Part shown: positions 24,101 through 36,594 of the stretch, in pieces
Numbering within the stretch: the first letter of the stretch is position 1
Layout: each line of letters begins with the position of its first letter
Origin: Gongronella butleri
Taxonomy: Eukaryota > Mucoromycota > Mucoromycetes > Mucorales > Cunninghamellaceae
Assembly: GCA_025201375.1 (NCBI GenBank)
Contig: JAIWZP010000010.1
Location: forward strand, 248,001-312,000
Direction: 5' to 3'
Length of the DNA: 64,000 nt
Program-made: the position numbers and the translations under genes
Notes under the pieces: generated by a model
Seen by the model: the letters and a program-made list of their open reading frames with translations, nothing else
What the model was told of the DNA's origin: nothing
Database searches by the model: none

Positions 24101-24246
24101 AAAGAAAAAAAGGGGGGATCAAGGGAGGCGAGGAGCTGTGGCTGATGCGCAGCGAAAAAGATGTGTACGTGTTGTGTCTTACCATCAATGAGACCGCTTT
24201 CGTCTTCAGGCACACGGATGCGCACGGATTTCGAGTGCTTGCCCAT
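21192..24246 (-). CDS. EF-hand mechanosensitive channel, MscS family (Msy1/Msy2-like)
   Basis: Homolog of the fungal ER Msy1/Msy2 channels that release calcium on hypo-osmotic swelling. Six exons: 24183-24246, 23271-23992, 23025-23117, 22830-22935, 22617-22679 and 21192-22537, giving 797 aa; all phases match. An acidic N-terminus is followed by helices near 169-191, 209-240, 270-292 and 303-328. A canonical EF-hand loop (DKDGNGDVTRRE) sits near 496-507, then two helices lead into the MscS core. The pore-lining part is ASLVPLGTFIMGISFMFS followed by NTVKVAFESIMFLFV and the beta domain (HPYDAGDNVLIDG, VHNMGITGTVF). The cytoplasmic end is Ser/Gln-rich. EF-hand plus MscS is diagnostic of the eukaryotic class II channels. 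Confidence 0.93.
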
Positions 24247-26377
24247 GTTGTTCAAAACAAAATAAAAATAGAAAGAACAATTGCAAAAGAAAAAGAGAAA
24301 AAGAAAAAAAAACGATTGCCCGCCCTTTTTCTCTGTCAATTTCCCAATTGCTGCTTTTTTAGGTGGTGTTAAATGGGGACGAAGGGGGCCTAATTTTTTT
24401 GTTCGGTCCTTCCGTCTAGGCCCTTCACTCCGACTCGACGGGCTTGCTGGCAACATGGGTCCAGATTGGACCGGAATATCAAACCAAAAAAAGAAGCAAC
24501 CTGGACAGCGAATTGAGTCGCGAGACGTTGATCAGTACCTTGATCTCGTAAAGAAATAGTAAAAGGAGCCGCGGCGGGGCCATTGGCAGGGTGGCAAACA
24601 GAAAAAAAAGGGGGAAAGGGGGGATCATGGCGCCATTCCTGCAAAAAAAACAGGGTCCAAGCATGCTTGGCCGCCCGTTTGCCGCCCCTCTATTTCCCGC
24701 TCAGGCCGCCCTGGAGGTGCATTTTGCATGGATGCACAAAAAAAAAAAAAAAAAAAAGACACAAGTCCGTGGCTGGCCATTTGCCGTTGTGGCAACGCCA
24801 TCTTTTTTTTTTTTCGCCTTTTGCCAATGGCAAGCCGACAGGCCTCCATGTTGACCCACCCAATGCCAAGGGAATTGACATGGTGGCACAAGGCGACTAA
24901 ATCCGACCCCGATCCAATTAGCGACATGGCAGACTGCGCAGTTTGAGTGGTCGGTCCATCTTCCCAAAGTCTTGGTCACTGGCCCCCCTCCTTTGATTTT
25001 TTTTCTCCATCCGCTCAGGGAGGCGTCAGAAATCATGAGCCAAAAAAGAAAGTTGAGCTTGCTACGTCATCCAGAGAAAAAAAAAAAAAACAGGGGGGCG
25101 AGGCACGACGCTCTCGCCCTCGGCTCTCGCCCATGATTTTCTTTTTTTTTTTCTTGTTTCTCTTGCCGAAACGACATACCATTGCGAAAAAAAATTGGAT
25201 GATCACACCTGCAGGGGGGGAGAGCAAGGGAACACAAGCTTAAAGGCCGCCAGATTTCCTTGCCGGTCGTTTGCATGCCTTTTGGTTGCAAATTCGCGCG
25301 AGCGGGTCCTCTGGCGATGAACCTTCGCATGAAGATTTGGGACAAAAAAAATAAAAAAGAGAAGCTAGGTCTTTTTTGGACCTGGGCCGCTCTTCTGCAG
25401 ATCGGTTTGGTCCAATCAGTAGCGACGGTACGGCCACGGCGGGTTGGCGGAACACTTGCCATTCACACGTTTTAAGGTGAAAGCAAGGCAAAAATGGACC
25501 AGAATCGATGGAAAGGGGAGACGCACGTCCATGGGGTTGGCATGCCTTGGTCTACCCTTGATTCTCGACCATTGTAAACAAACGAGGGGGACCCAAGAAA
25601 AGGGGAAAAAAAAGGGGGCGATGAGGATACGTGATGTTAAAAAAAAAAGCTTGCCATCAGAGATTCTCTCTCTCTCTCTCTCTCCCACCCCCCATCTTCT
25701 CTCGGCCACGCCGCCTCCACCCTTCGCCTCCCTCCCCCCTTTTTTTCAGCTTGTGGCACTTTCCAAATGGAAGATCAGCGCACGACGGGTGGTTTTTTCT
25801 TTCTTCTGTTGCGAATGGGCTTGAAAAAAGAAATGTTTTTTTTTTTTTGCATCATCTGACCATGCGTTCGAGCTTTCAGATGGCGCTTGGAAACAATGAG
25901 GCAGAGGTTACACGCGTTGAGGCGATGGGGAGAGCAATTGGTCCACCCACGCGCAAATTGGCACTCCGGCCATGTTTTGTCGCAACTCTCTTTTTTTTTT
26001 TCGTTCTCCTTGGTTTTTTTTTTGCTGTGCTCACACCACCCATAAAAATAGCACCGTCCGGTGTCGCCTCCCTTTTTCCACCTTTTTTCTTTCCTTCCTT
26101 CCCACTTTCTCTTTGTTTTCTATTTTTCTCTTTGGACTCTTTTTCTCTTCTTGTTCGTGCTGGTTCACGTCCTTTGTCCTCCGACTCATCCCCCTTTTTT
26201 TATTCGTTCTTGCGTGTTTTTTAGCTTCCAAAGCCCCATCCCACACCACACCCAGCCCTTTCTTTTCCCCTTTTTTTTTTCTCTCTCGGATTCTCTTTCT
26301 TCTTTTTCTTTTCCCCTTCCTTGCTCTATTCCCCACCTCGTTCGTTACCAATTCACCCTTTTTCCTGAATTTTTACA
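24247..26377. other. Intergenic divergent region between channel and homeobox genes
   Basis: About 2.1 kb with many A/T homopolymers (A19 near 24738, T11 near 24801). The final 300 bases are a CT-rich leader for the homeobox gene, with 'cataaaaatagc' near 26040 as a possible TATA-like site. A (TC) run lies near 25664-25684. No gene found on either strand. Confidence 0.45.
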
Positions 26378-27902
26378 ATGACCAAAGTGCCTGCTAGTCG
26401 ACCAAGAAAGCGAACGCATTTGTCTGGCGAGCAGATTGCATCATTGCAAGCGTCATTTGACAACAATCCTTTGCCTGATGCGACCATTCGTCACCGTCTG
26501 GCTGTCGCTTTGAATATCACGGAGCGCACGGTGCAAATCTGGTTCCAGAACCGCCGTGCCAAGGCACGCAAGATGGAGGCGGGCGTCCTTGCGCCTTCGG
26601 CTGTCCCGTCTTCGTCGTCGACGGCTTCCTCGACGCCGGCGTCGGGCGCCATGGCCGGCAATGCCTCTTCTTCGGGGTCCCCCAACGCCCCACTGGCGCC
26701 TTATCACCCGTTGCTTCCTCACAACCACAACCATCACCGCTCGCTGCAGCCATCCAATGCCTCCACCTCTCGATACCAGGCCACTTTCCGCACCATGATG
26801 ACCCCAGACCAATTCGAGAAGCAAAGCAGCGCCCCGCCCCCTTCCTCCATGACCGCAACCATGGCGTCGCAGCAGACCCGCGCCTCCTCGGCGGCCACTC
26901 GCCAGCGCCCTCGCTCCGCTTCCAAGCCAGAGCCTCCCAAACCAAAATTCCTCGATCATCTCATGCCTCCTACCCGCGCCATGTCCGAGGACCATCTCCT
27001 CCAACCTCACGGTAAGAAATTGAAAGAAATTGCAAGAAAAAAAAAGAAATAGGACGCAGCAAATTCACTCTTTTTTTTTCTCATTCTTTTTTTAAAAAGA
27101 TTCTCTTTCGTTGTCGCCTGCCGAGATGCCGTTGGTGATGCTGCCTGCTCAATTGCTGCGTATTGGTACGTGGACACGGTTTGCCTCGACGGTGACCGAT
27201 GACTTTGGCCTCCTTTGTACGTGCAATGGTTCTGGTCTTGTGTGGCAGATCCAAGCCAATGGCCAGGATTTCCGCATCCACATCCCCATGGCAGCTATTG
27301 CGCACTTGTCGTTTGGCCCTTTGCCGGAAGACCCGACCATGGCGTCATTGCAAGTGCAATTGGACTCGTCGTGCCTGGCATTCTCCATGTCGCTTCACAA
27401 GCGCGAATGGGTGCGCTGTGGCGATTTCTCGGAAGACATGCAGGCGACGCGCCTGTGCACGCACGAATTGCAAGGCTCGTACGATGTGCTGCAGCAGAGC
27501 CTCATGGACCTCATGACCCAATTCCCTGAATGGATGCCAAAGCTCCTTTTCAGCCCCATTGAGCTCTGCCGCGACATGACACTGTCGCCCTCCGCCACGC
27601 CTGAGCCTTCCATGATGATGTACCATCAACAACAACACCATCATCATCACCCCATGGCCCATGCCGCAGCCGCGCCCATCCAGCATCACCACCACCATGT
27701 CGACACGGTGGTTTCCGCGCCCAATGCCGCCATGGTCGCTGCTGCGCCGAAGATGGTCGATCCCGCTGCATCTCTCATGACCTTGCAGGCCCCCTTTTAC
27801 TATCCATCCGTGGATCCCGTCTACACGGCCGACCAGGTGCATGACGACGCCCATTATTATCAGGCATTCATGCTCAACGATGCCTCGATCAATGCCGCGT
27901 AA
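26378..27902 (+). CDS. Homeobox transcription factor
   Basis: Nuclear DNA-binding regulator. Two exons, 26378-27011 and 27100-27902, give 478 aa. The homeodomain is at the very N-terminus (about residues 8-67), with an Arg-rich arm, helix 1/2 (LSGEQIASLQASFDNNPLPD) and the recognition helix VQIWFQNRRAKARK, carrying the invariant W, F, N and R. A Ser/Pro/His-rich linker follows. The second exon has a conserved fungal-type domain (about 225-335; LLRIGTWTRFAS, VWQIQANGQDFRIHIPMAAI) that accompanies homeodomains of the Phx1/PAH1 type, and then a His-rich tail. Spliced in phase 1 (G|AT). The target genes are unknown. Confidence 0.9.
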
Positions 27903-28784
27903 ACCCCCACCGGTTTTTTTTCTTGCAACAAGAACAAAAAAAATCACATTTCCGACGACACATCTCTTTTTTTTTTGTCTCAAATGCCCCATCCCCCTCG
28001 CGTCCCCTTTTCCCTCTGAATACCTCTTTTGTATACTCCCCCACTTTTTCGTCTTTCTTTGCCGCCCCCCCCCCGCCCTTTTTGCTACCAAACGCACTCG
28101 AAAACGCGCGATTCTCGTTTTTTTTTTATTTGCTTTGTATATTTTTCTGTACATATTCGTTCCTTCTCATTCCCATTCATTTGCATCTCCTCCCGTTTTG
28201 TTGTCTCGCTGTTTCTCTCTCTTGTTGATCCGCTTACTCTTTTGCATACTTTCGATTTTAATCGATTGCTTCCTTCCCTTTCCACTTTTTTTGCCCTCGC
28301 TTTTGCCCTTTGTTGGTCTCCTTTTGTCCCCCTCCTCCTCTTGTCTGCCACCACTGTTTCTCTCTTGTTGCCTCCATTAAAATAAAAAGAATGTGTTTGT
28401 CCCATTTGTGCCAAATTGAAACAAAGTTTGATGCATGATTTTTTTCTTCGTTTTTCTTTTTCAGCGAGTCGCGTGATGTCGTACTGATTTTCACACACAG
28501 GTGCCCCAAGGTCAGTTGAAAAGCGTGACGCATGGCAAGTCGTGCGGAGTCACAATGGACGACAAAATGCCAGGTCATGCCTTTTTACCCCACAATCAGA
28601 AAAAAAAAAAAAAAAACTCAAACCTTGCATGATCACCCTTGCAAGACGCAGCCCGCTCCACATGGACCACCCCCCTCGTCCCCCATCACCTCCAATGCCC
28701 AAATCACAATATTACCATAGTTTATTTTTCATGATCAAGGATGAACTTGTAAAATTAAGACGCTTGCCAATGAAAAATAGGTTT
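27903..28784. other. Convergent intergenic region
   Basis: A long CT/T-rich stretch (27910-28380) downstream of the homeobox gene, then a run of 18 A (28600). The composition resembles a promoter leader, but no start codon or gene follows it on the plus strand. It may be a long 3' UTR. Confidence 0.4.
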
Positions 28785-29387
28785 TCACTTGGACAACATG
28801 CAGCCCAGACGGAGTCCTGCGACGGCGAGACACGACACTTTGACGAAATCAAGCCCGTGGAAGATGCGATGGCGCGTGACAAAGCTCTTGTCACTGAACA
28901 AATCATCGGCCGAGGTCTTTTTGGCGTGGACGTCGGCGACCTGGCGTTGGTAATTGGGATAAAAGCAAAAGACCTGCAGCGCAGTGATGGCGACGGGCGC
29001 GGCGACGGCGACCGTGAGGCAATGCGACACGTTTGTCGTCGAGCGATTGTAAAAGATGTAAAACAAGTCGAGCGACACGATACTCGTGAGCACGTCCAGC
29101 TTGTTGAACCAGCTGCGGCGATAGTCGGCTAATTGCAACTTTTGGTTGTTGTCGACGCAAGGCAGTGCGCGCAGTATTTGCGTCTCAATGATGCCCATGT
29201 GCACATTTAGCACAAGACGCCCCACTGTCATTGCAAACAACCCAACAGCAACACAGCGCGTCGACTTTTTCGTCCAGAATTGCGTGTGCAGTGCCGCACT
29301 GATCGCGCCGCCTGGCACAGCGACTTTGAGCGTCGACAATGGATCCAGCAGAAACTTGTCCAGCTTGGCACAATATTGGTCGCTCAT
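28785..29387 (-). CDS. Multi-pass membrane protein of unknown function (200 aa)
   Basis: Not recognised. Single exon from ATG 29387 to TGA. Four or so hydrophobic segments are visible: AVGLFAMTVGRLVLNVHMG, VLTSIVSLDLFYIFYN, CLTVAVAAPVAITALQVFCF and VKVSCLAVAGLRLGCML. The loops are basic and moderately long. There is no cleavable signal peptide and no catalytic motif I can name. The stop lies about 880 bases from the convergent homeobox gene, and the start faces the alpha-actinin gene over a 416-base promoter. It could be an organelle membrane protein. Confidence 0.7.
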   Translation of the reverse strand: MSDQYCAKLDKFLLDPLSTLKVAVPGGAISAALHTQFWTKKSTRCVAVGLFAMTVGRLVLNVHMGIIETQILRALPCVDNNQKLQLADYRRSWFNKLDVLTSIVSLDLFYIFYNRSTTNVSHCLTVAVAAPVAITALQVFCFYPNYQRQVADVHAKKTSADDLFSDKSFVTRHRIFHGLDFVKVSCLAVAGLRLGCMLSK

Positions 29388-29803
29388 TGCAAATTGAGAG
29401 AAAGAGAGAGAGAGAGAGAATAAATAGAATAAAAGAGAGCAAGCGAGGTGCTAAAAGCAAAAAGAAAAAGAGTAAAAGAAAAGGGAAAATAAACAAAAAA
29501 AACACGAGGGAATAAATAAATAAAAAAAAAAGAAAAAACGACACACTTGTGGCCAATCCAACACGACGAGGAATGCATGAATCCAGCCTGACGGCCCCGC
29601 CATGGGCAGGGTGGCACAAAAGTGTCAGCAGATCCAATCTCCGCCCGCTTGCCGTTGCCAAGCTGGAAGAAAGGGCACCTCATTTCTCATTCTTTTTTTT
29701 ACTTTTCGACCTCTTTCTCTCTCTCTCTCTTTTTTTTTTTTTTTTTCTTTTTCTTTTTTGCTGCTTCACCCCCCTCTTTCTTTATCGAATAAAAAAGCGA
29801 ACC
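29388..29803. promoter_or_regulatory. Divergent promoter, orphan membrane protein and alpha-actinin
   Basis: 416 bases between two opposite ATGs. Both ends are leader-like (AG/A-rich read one way, CT/T-rich the other). No clear TATA box. Confidence 0.45.
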
Positions 29804-32637
29804 ATGTCCAAGCGCGCCTCTTTTTTGCCTTCCGTCGCCTCGCAGCAGGTCGTGGAAGACACCGGTAAAAAGCAAGGCACGACGAATAAAAAAAGTCAAA
29901 ACTCACCGCGTCGACTTTTTTTCACAGCAAAGATCATGGACAAGGCCTGGGAGGTTATTCAACAAAAGAGTAAGACAAGAGGAAAAGGAGGAAAATACAA
30001 TGAAAATGGAGGCGCGCGTCGCTGACGGCCTTTTTTTTTTAGCCTTCACCAAATGGTAAGCACGGGGGTGGGAATGGCGACTCGGCGATTTTCGACGACT
30101 TTTTGTCTCATGCATGATCCATCTACACGCGCGCCATTCATAGGGTCAACAATAAGCTCGACATCCAAAACGTGCCTCATATCCAGCATCTCACCAATGA
30201 CCTTGCCGACGGCGTCACACTCATTCAATTGCTCGTAAATAGAAAGAAAAAAAAGTCTCCAGGACGACGCGTCTCATACTTGTCAATGCTGTGCTCTAGG
30301 AAATCATTGGCGACACGCAGATGGGCAGATACAATCGCAATCCGCGCATGCGCATTCAATTCGTCGAGAATGTCAACATGGCACTCGAATTCATCAAGCA
30401 GCGCGGCGTCGCGCTCACAAACATCGGCGCGGAAGGTAAAACAAGTCGTCTTTTTTTTGTGTCGATTTCTCTGACTCTTTGACCATTGCCTTTTACAGAC
30501 ATTGTTGACAAGAATCAGAAATTGGTGCTTGGCATGCTCTGGACCATCATTTTGCGCTTTACGATTGCCGACATTAGGTAACAATGGGGGTGGGGGGCAA
30601 AGCGAATAAAAAAAAATAAAGGGAGAAAAGGGGGACAAGAGCGCGTCTTTGTCTCCATTCCGCCAAGATGATCCGTGCGCAGCAGAAAATGTGACACGGA
30701 CCCTCCCATTGACACGCGTTTGGTTCTTTCCTTTCTTAGTCAAGAAGGAAAGAATGCCAAGGAAGGCCTTCTTTTGTGGTGCCAGCGCAAGACGGCGCCT
30801 TATCATGATGTTGACGTGCGCGACTTTACGTACAGCTGGACCGACGGCTTAGCATTGTAAGCAATGACAAGGTTTACAGAGGGAGGGTGGGGTGGGGGAA
30901 GAGGCGCAAGAGAATGCGCGTGATCTCACCTTTTTTTTCCCGTCGATTTAGCTGCGCCCTGATCCATCGCCATCGTCCTGATTTGCTTGATTACGACAGC
31001 TTGGATAAGACTGACCGCCACGGCAACACGGCTCTTGCATTCCGCGTGGCGGAGGAGCAATTGGGTATTCCGCAGCTGCTGGATGTCGAGGACGTGTGCG
31101 ACATCAGTAAACCCGACGAGCGGTCCGTGATGACGTACGTGGCCGAATATTTCCACGCGTTTTCTGCCCTGGACAAGGTCGAGACCGCCGGCCGCCGCGT
31201 GCAGAAGTTCGCCGAGGTCGTGCTGTCCGTGTGGCAGATGCGCAATGACTATGAACGCCGCGTCCAGCAATTGATGCACGCGCTCCGTCAAAAACAGCAG
31301 GATTGGCAGCAAACACAATGGCCAGGCGAGTACAATGCCATCAAGCAACTCGGTACACAATTCAGCGACTACAAAAACACAGGAAAACGCGAATGGGTCG
31401 CCGAAAAACGCGACATTGACACCCTGCTCGGCAACATCCAGACAAAACTCAAGACCTACAACCTCAAACCCTACATCCCGCCCCAAGGACTCACCCTGCA
31501 GGTAATAATAAAAAAAAAGAGAGAGGAGAGAGAGAGAAAGATGAGAAAAAAAGACGCGTTGCGCCCGCTCACTCTTTCTTTTTTTTCTTTTTCTCCTGGG
31601 ACAAAGGACTTGGATCAAGCATGGCGCGACCATCTCAAGCACGAGGCTTCGTATCACCGCACGATCAACAGCACCATGCGAGAGTAAAATGCTGAAAAAA
31701 GAGAGAAAACGCGTTGAATTGAACCCTAACCTTGTTCTTTTTCCCAGGATCAAGGAGAATCTGCGCAAGGCATATGCCAAGGCGGCCAATGACTTCCAGG
31801 CGCAATTGGATACCATCTCGGCAGAGCAGGCGGCTCTTGATGGCGATCTTGACGTATGCGAGCTTACAGTGGCTTCGTTTCACACCATAACTGATTTATT
31901 TTATTGTTATGACTTTTTTTTTTTAGCAACAATTGCAGCGTCTCCATCAGCTGCAGCACAAGGCACAGCCGCTCGCACAGCAGCTTGAAAAGGTGCGCAT
32001 CTTGGACCAGGCGTGTTTGGACGCTCACACCGAAGAAAATGACTATACAGTTTACTCTGTGGACGACTTGCAATTCGGATTGGAGCTGCTGCAGCAGGCG
32101 CTGCAAAAGAAGGATGCATTCATTCAAAACCAGGTAAAAAAAAAAACGCGTCAAAAAGCCAGAAACGCGCGTTTGACCCCCTTTTTTTTTTTTTGCTTCT
32201 TGCAGGTGGTTTCGCGCAACATGACGAACCTGACGCCGGCGCAATTGGAAGAATTTGAGCAGGCGTTCCGGCACTTTGACAAGGACAACTGCAACACGCT
32301 GTCGGCGACGGAGTTTAACGCAGCGCTCGCGAGTTTGGGCGTGTTTTACGACGACGGCGTGTTTGACGAGATCTTTGCGCGCGTGACGGACCGCCAGGAA
32401 AAGGCCACCTTTGAGCAATTCATCCGATTCATGGTGTCGGTCACCGAGGACAAGGCCAGCCCCGATCAAATCCGCGACGCGTTCCAAACCATGGCCGGCG
32501 ACAAGCCATATGTCACCGAAATGGATCTTCGCATGTGCCTCATTCCCCAGGAAGTTATCGACCATCTTAAACAAGATATGCCCGCGCGCGACGATGGACT
32601 TGACTACAACGAGTATATCCGCAATATGTTTAATTAA
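29804..32637 (+). CDS. Alpha-actinin (actin cross-linker)
   Basis: Cross-links F-actin, in fungi mainly at the septum-forming actomyosin ring. Twelve exons (29804-29864, 29928-29969, 30043-30055, 30144-30234, 30300-30435, 30499-30577, 30740-30856, 30952-31501, 31607-31683, 31748-31853, 31927-32133, 32206-32637) give 636 aa in frame. Tandem CH domains span about 22-245, with the actin-binding opener KTFTKWVNNKL, LADGVTLIQLL, and the CH2 start EGLLLWCQRKTAPY. Two spectrin-like repeats follow (about 255-490), as in fungi rather than the four of animals. A calmodulin-like end carries one good EF loop (518-529, DKDNCNTLSATE) and degenerate later EF hands. Exon 3 is only 13 nt. Confidence 0.95.
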
Positions 32638-32967
32638 GCTTCCCCCCCCCTTGATTTCCTTGTTTCGCACGCCCCCCCCTTTTTTTTCTTCGTGTAGATG
32701 TATATGATAGATTACCCTCGTCACTCACAACTTTAAAAAAAAAATGCAAGGAGATTCAATACGTCACGCGTTTCTTGTCCATTTTCTTCAAAAAGGGAAA
32801 TTGTTTATTTTCTAAGCAACGAGGCAGAGTGGGGGGGTGAGTAGAAGAGCACAAGGAAGATGGACTTGAGGAAGCAATTAAGGGCAAAATACAAAGAGTG
32901 GGGGGGTAAGCAATCGAAAAGAAACGAAAAGGAGAAGGAATTTAAAAAACAACACTGAAATGGTCGA
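32638..32967. other. Convergent spacer, alpha-actinin and ClpX
   Basis: 330 bases between two stop codons, C-rich then A-rich. No gene. Confidence 0.4.
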
Positions 32968-35357
32968 TCACACGGTCATTTCTTTGACGATTTCGGTAGG
33001 CACGACCTCATTAGCATCGTCTTGATGCAGGATTTGATCCACGAGGGCAGTCTGGTCTTCCATGAGATAGATGGGGTCCTTTTCTTTGCTGACGACCTTG
33101 CTATCAATCACAACATGGCGCACGTACGAGGCGGGGGTGTCGTACATGGGGTCCAACAGCAGGTTTTCCTATAAAAAAAAAAAAAGATCAATTAACATGC
33201 ATGGTCGGACAAGGCAACCACGGAGTTGCTCGCGCGTCATCTCCGATACGCGTGGTTTGGCATTTTGCTCTTTTTGGCCCTTTTTTTTTTTTTTTTTTTT
33301 TTATACCATGATGCGACGCAAGCCGCGCGCACCCGTTTTCTTTTCCAGCGCAAGTTGCGCAATCTTCTTGAGTGCCGACTTGCTAAAGTGCAAATTCACG
33401 TGATTGAGTCCAAACAGGCCCTTGTATTGCTTGACGAGCGAATTCTTGGGCTCGCCCAGAATTCGCACGAGATCGTCGACCGACAAGTGCGCGACGGACG
33501 CGACCACAGGCAGACGACCCACAAATTCAGGGATAAAGCCGTATTTGACAAGGTCTACATCAAGCAAAAACACGCATGATGAGCACAATTATGCCTCCCT
33601 CTCCAAAATCTTACCGCTCGGCTCGACCAATTCCAATGGACTTGTCTCGCGCTTCTTGTCGCCCTCTTCTACAGTGATCACATCGGACGACGACGGCGCT
33701 AGCATCGCGTCAAAGCCAATTGACTTAAAAAAGAAAGTTTACGCGTGAGTACGCGTCCAGTGACAGTCTGTTTCTTGATAACGATCTTACGCCCTTGGCC
33801 AAGCGATCCATGACCGTCTTTTCGAGGCCCGTGAACGCGCCACTGAGGATAAATAGGATATTGCTCGTATCGACCATGAATGTTTCGCCCTTGGATGACG
33901 CGTTGGTGAGCGAACCCTGCAAACCCGTGCGTCGACCCTGCTGGCTCGCACCCGTCTTGTCCACCACTGTGACCGTCGTTCCCTCCAGCATGCGTAACAA
34001 GGCCTAAATTGTATAGAAAAAAGGCATAAATACGCAAATCGCCCATTTTTCATGTCCTATTTTTCGAATTTACCTGTTGCACGCCTTCCCCAGATACATC
34101 CTTGGAGTGCATGAGCGCGTCAGACCGGCGCGCAATCTTGTCAATCTCGTCAATAAACACGATGCCCGTCTCGGCCTTTTTCACATCATAATCGCAGCTC
34201 TATAAGAAAAAAATATCGGGGACAAGGGCAAATGAGCACGCAGTGAACGCGGCACTTGGCTTCAATGGCTTACCTGAAGGAGTCTGTGGATGACAGACTC
34301 GACGTCCTCGCCAACGTAGCCAGCCATGGTTAGCGGCGTCGCATCATTGCTCGAAAAGGGCACATTCAGGATTTTCGCAAGCGTCTTTGCGAGCAACGTC
34401 TTGCCTAAATGAAAAAAAAAAAAAAAATAGCAAAGCAAAAGATGCATGAGCGCAGTTGTGCGACACTTGTGAAAGAGCGAGATTTTTACCCGAGCCGGTC
34501 GGCCCAAGAACAAGGACATTGCTCTTGTCATACACCGGGGCATTGGCGTCGTCCGCTGCATGTGAGTCCTTGCTGTCCGATGCCGACGGGTCATCCAGGG
34601 ACCGATGATGGATGCTGAGCTGTGACGGCGGATTAATCCACGCGCGACGCTGCGACACTGAGCGAAAAAAAGAAAAAAAAACGAAAACGATAAAAAAAAC
34701 GAAAAATGAGCCCTATATTTGTCCTGTTTTTTGTCGCTTTTTACGCACGTTTGCCATAGGAAGAGAGACGCTCTGCAGGGACCAAGTCTGGAGTGACGGA
34801 TTGAATGGGCGTCGAGGTATAATAGTCGTGCGGAAGCGTGGAATGGTGATGTTCGACTTGGTAGCGATCGTCTGGTGCATTGGACAGCGGGACCAGGGTG
34901 TTGTTGGCCGTGGTGCCGACTGCGGTGGCCGGCGGAGCTGCGCCGTGATCAAGCAGCTTGTGTGCGTTCTTGAGATTCGCCTGCACACGGCAATAATGGT
35001 TGTAGACGGCCACCGCCAATGTCTTTTTCGCCCGACCCTGCCCAATCACATAATCATCCAGGTGCTGCACAATCTAAACGAGAGAGAAAAAAATGAGCAA
35101 ATCTGATCATAAAATGAGGCCGATTTACGCACCGTGCGTGGGTCCGTCAAGGTAAAATCGAGGTCGAGCGAGACAGGCGCGGCTCCCGGCTGCTTTGTCT
35201 TGCCTGTCTGTGGTATCCGTTGGTCGGGCTCGTATTCAAGCGTGTGGTAGCGTCGGGCAGCCAGCACAAGCAGTGGCCGCTGCGACACAGCAGATGACGG
35301 TAAATGGCACTGTCGGCACGCTTGGCGGACAGTTGGCACTATTAAAAACGTGCGCAT
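32968..35357 (-). CDS. Mitochondrial ClpX AAA+ unfoldase
   Basis: ATP-driven unfoldase of the mitochondrial matrix. Nine exons: 35133-35357, 34749-35073, 34490-34657, 34274-34404, 34074-34199, 33791-34003, 33615-33723, 33307-33554 and 32968-33168, giving 581 aa. Basic presequence ([16 protein letters not shown]). Walker A GPTGSGKT is at 235-242, split by an intron. The pore loop is GYVGED, Walker B is IVFIDEID (about 296-303), and PEFVGRLPV and sensor 2 GARGLRRIM (507-515) follow. The IGF tripeptide that docks bacterial ClpX on ClpP is present at 398-400. No full N-terminal zinc-binding domain is visible, only one Cys pair in the presequence region. A ~70-residue insertion separates the first AAA helix from Walker A. 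Confidence 0.94.
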
Positions 35358-36153
35358 CGTACAAGTTGGAAGGAATAAAAAAAGATACGAGGGAGAAAAA
35401 AGAAAAAAGCGAAAAGAAAAAGAAGGTAGAACGCTAAAAGTAAAAAAGACGAAAAAGTAAGAGAAAATGCGAAAGCAAGAGGTGGGGTGACATCCCCTCT
35501 TGACCCAAAAACGATAACGCCGGGCACCACCCACGCCAGATGAACCAATCAAAGCCCGCCGATTCCAAAATGATTCATGCAGCCCCTCGGATGGCACAGC
35601 ACCATGCTAATCCTTTTATCCATTTTTCCTAGTCATAGAACGAAAGCCAAGTGACGAAAATAGGCTCATTTGAACGAGAGGCTAATTCTGCAACGAATCA
35701 TATCAATGATATGGTCATGAATTAGCATTGACGGCCGTCGCCCCTGAAAACACCCATTTTATCGCCTAGGTGGTCTGACTTCATCATTTTCGCGCAAACG
35801 CGGGTTCATTGTGAAGGCAAAAACGCACAGAATCTTATGCACGCAATATTAGAACAATAAAAAACAATTGGAGGTAATCCCGAGGCTCGTTTTTTTTTTT
35901 TTTTTTTTTTTTGCCACGCGCCACGCGCCACAGGCATCGTATTGGCTTGACCATGGGTTCGTCTGCAAGAAACTGGAAGCATTGGCAATACAACACAGAA
36001 TGGCCAAAAAAAAAAGCAGAATGTCATACTTTCTTGGCGCTTGAGCAATAAATTAGTTGTAGCCCCTGAAATTGGTTCTTCTTGATGTATGATTTGCATG
36101 CCAAAAAGTTATCTGGAAGTTGGCGCCTTTCGCGCATATGCGCCCAATCTTTC
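35358..36153. other. Intergenic left of the Cys-rich island
   Basis: ClpX leader (CT-rich on the minus strand), then AT-rich DNA with a T22 run near 35891. No gene seen. Confidence 0.4.
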
Positions 36154-36270
36154 GGTAACTATGCATGACGACCTCAAGGGTGCAATATTTGTAAAAGATC
36201 AGCGCGGACTATTTTCTGCAGTCGCTACCCTATTTCCAACCCGTCTCTCTCCTATTTCCTCTCTCCCTCT
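36154..36270 (+). repeat. Direct repeat, left copy (117 bp)
   Basis: Nearly identical to 37026-37147, beginning 'ggtaactatgcatg' and ending in a 'cctatttcctctctccctct' pyrimidine tract. Only a few mismatches and a 4-bp duplication distinguish the copies. Confidence 0.85.
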
Positions 36271-36439
36271 AAAAAACAATACATGACATGGTGCAATCAA
36301 ACAACGAACAAAAAAAAAATGAAAAAGAACGCGTCCTCTGTATTTTGAGCCACGCGCGTGTCCATAAACGCACGGATGGAGATGAATAAAAAAGAGGCAA
36401 ATCTTGTTCGACGCTCAATCTCTCGCAGCCTCGGCTTGG

Positions 36440-36472
<33 letters not shown>

Positions 36473-36594
36473 AAAAATGGATGCATCTCGCCCATCTCGC
36501 CCATGCAGATCAGCTTTTCCTCTTTCATAAAGATCGACAATCTTGCTCCTTTTACATTGGACCCCCCGGCATGCTCACGTCAGCTTCATGGGCG

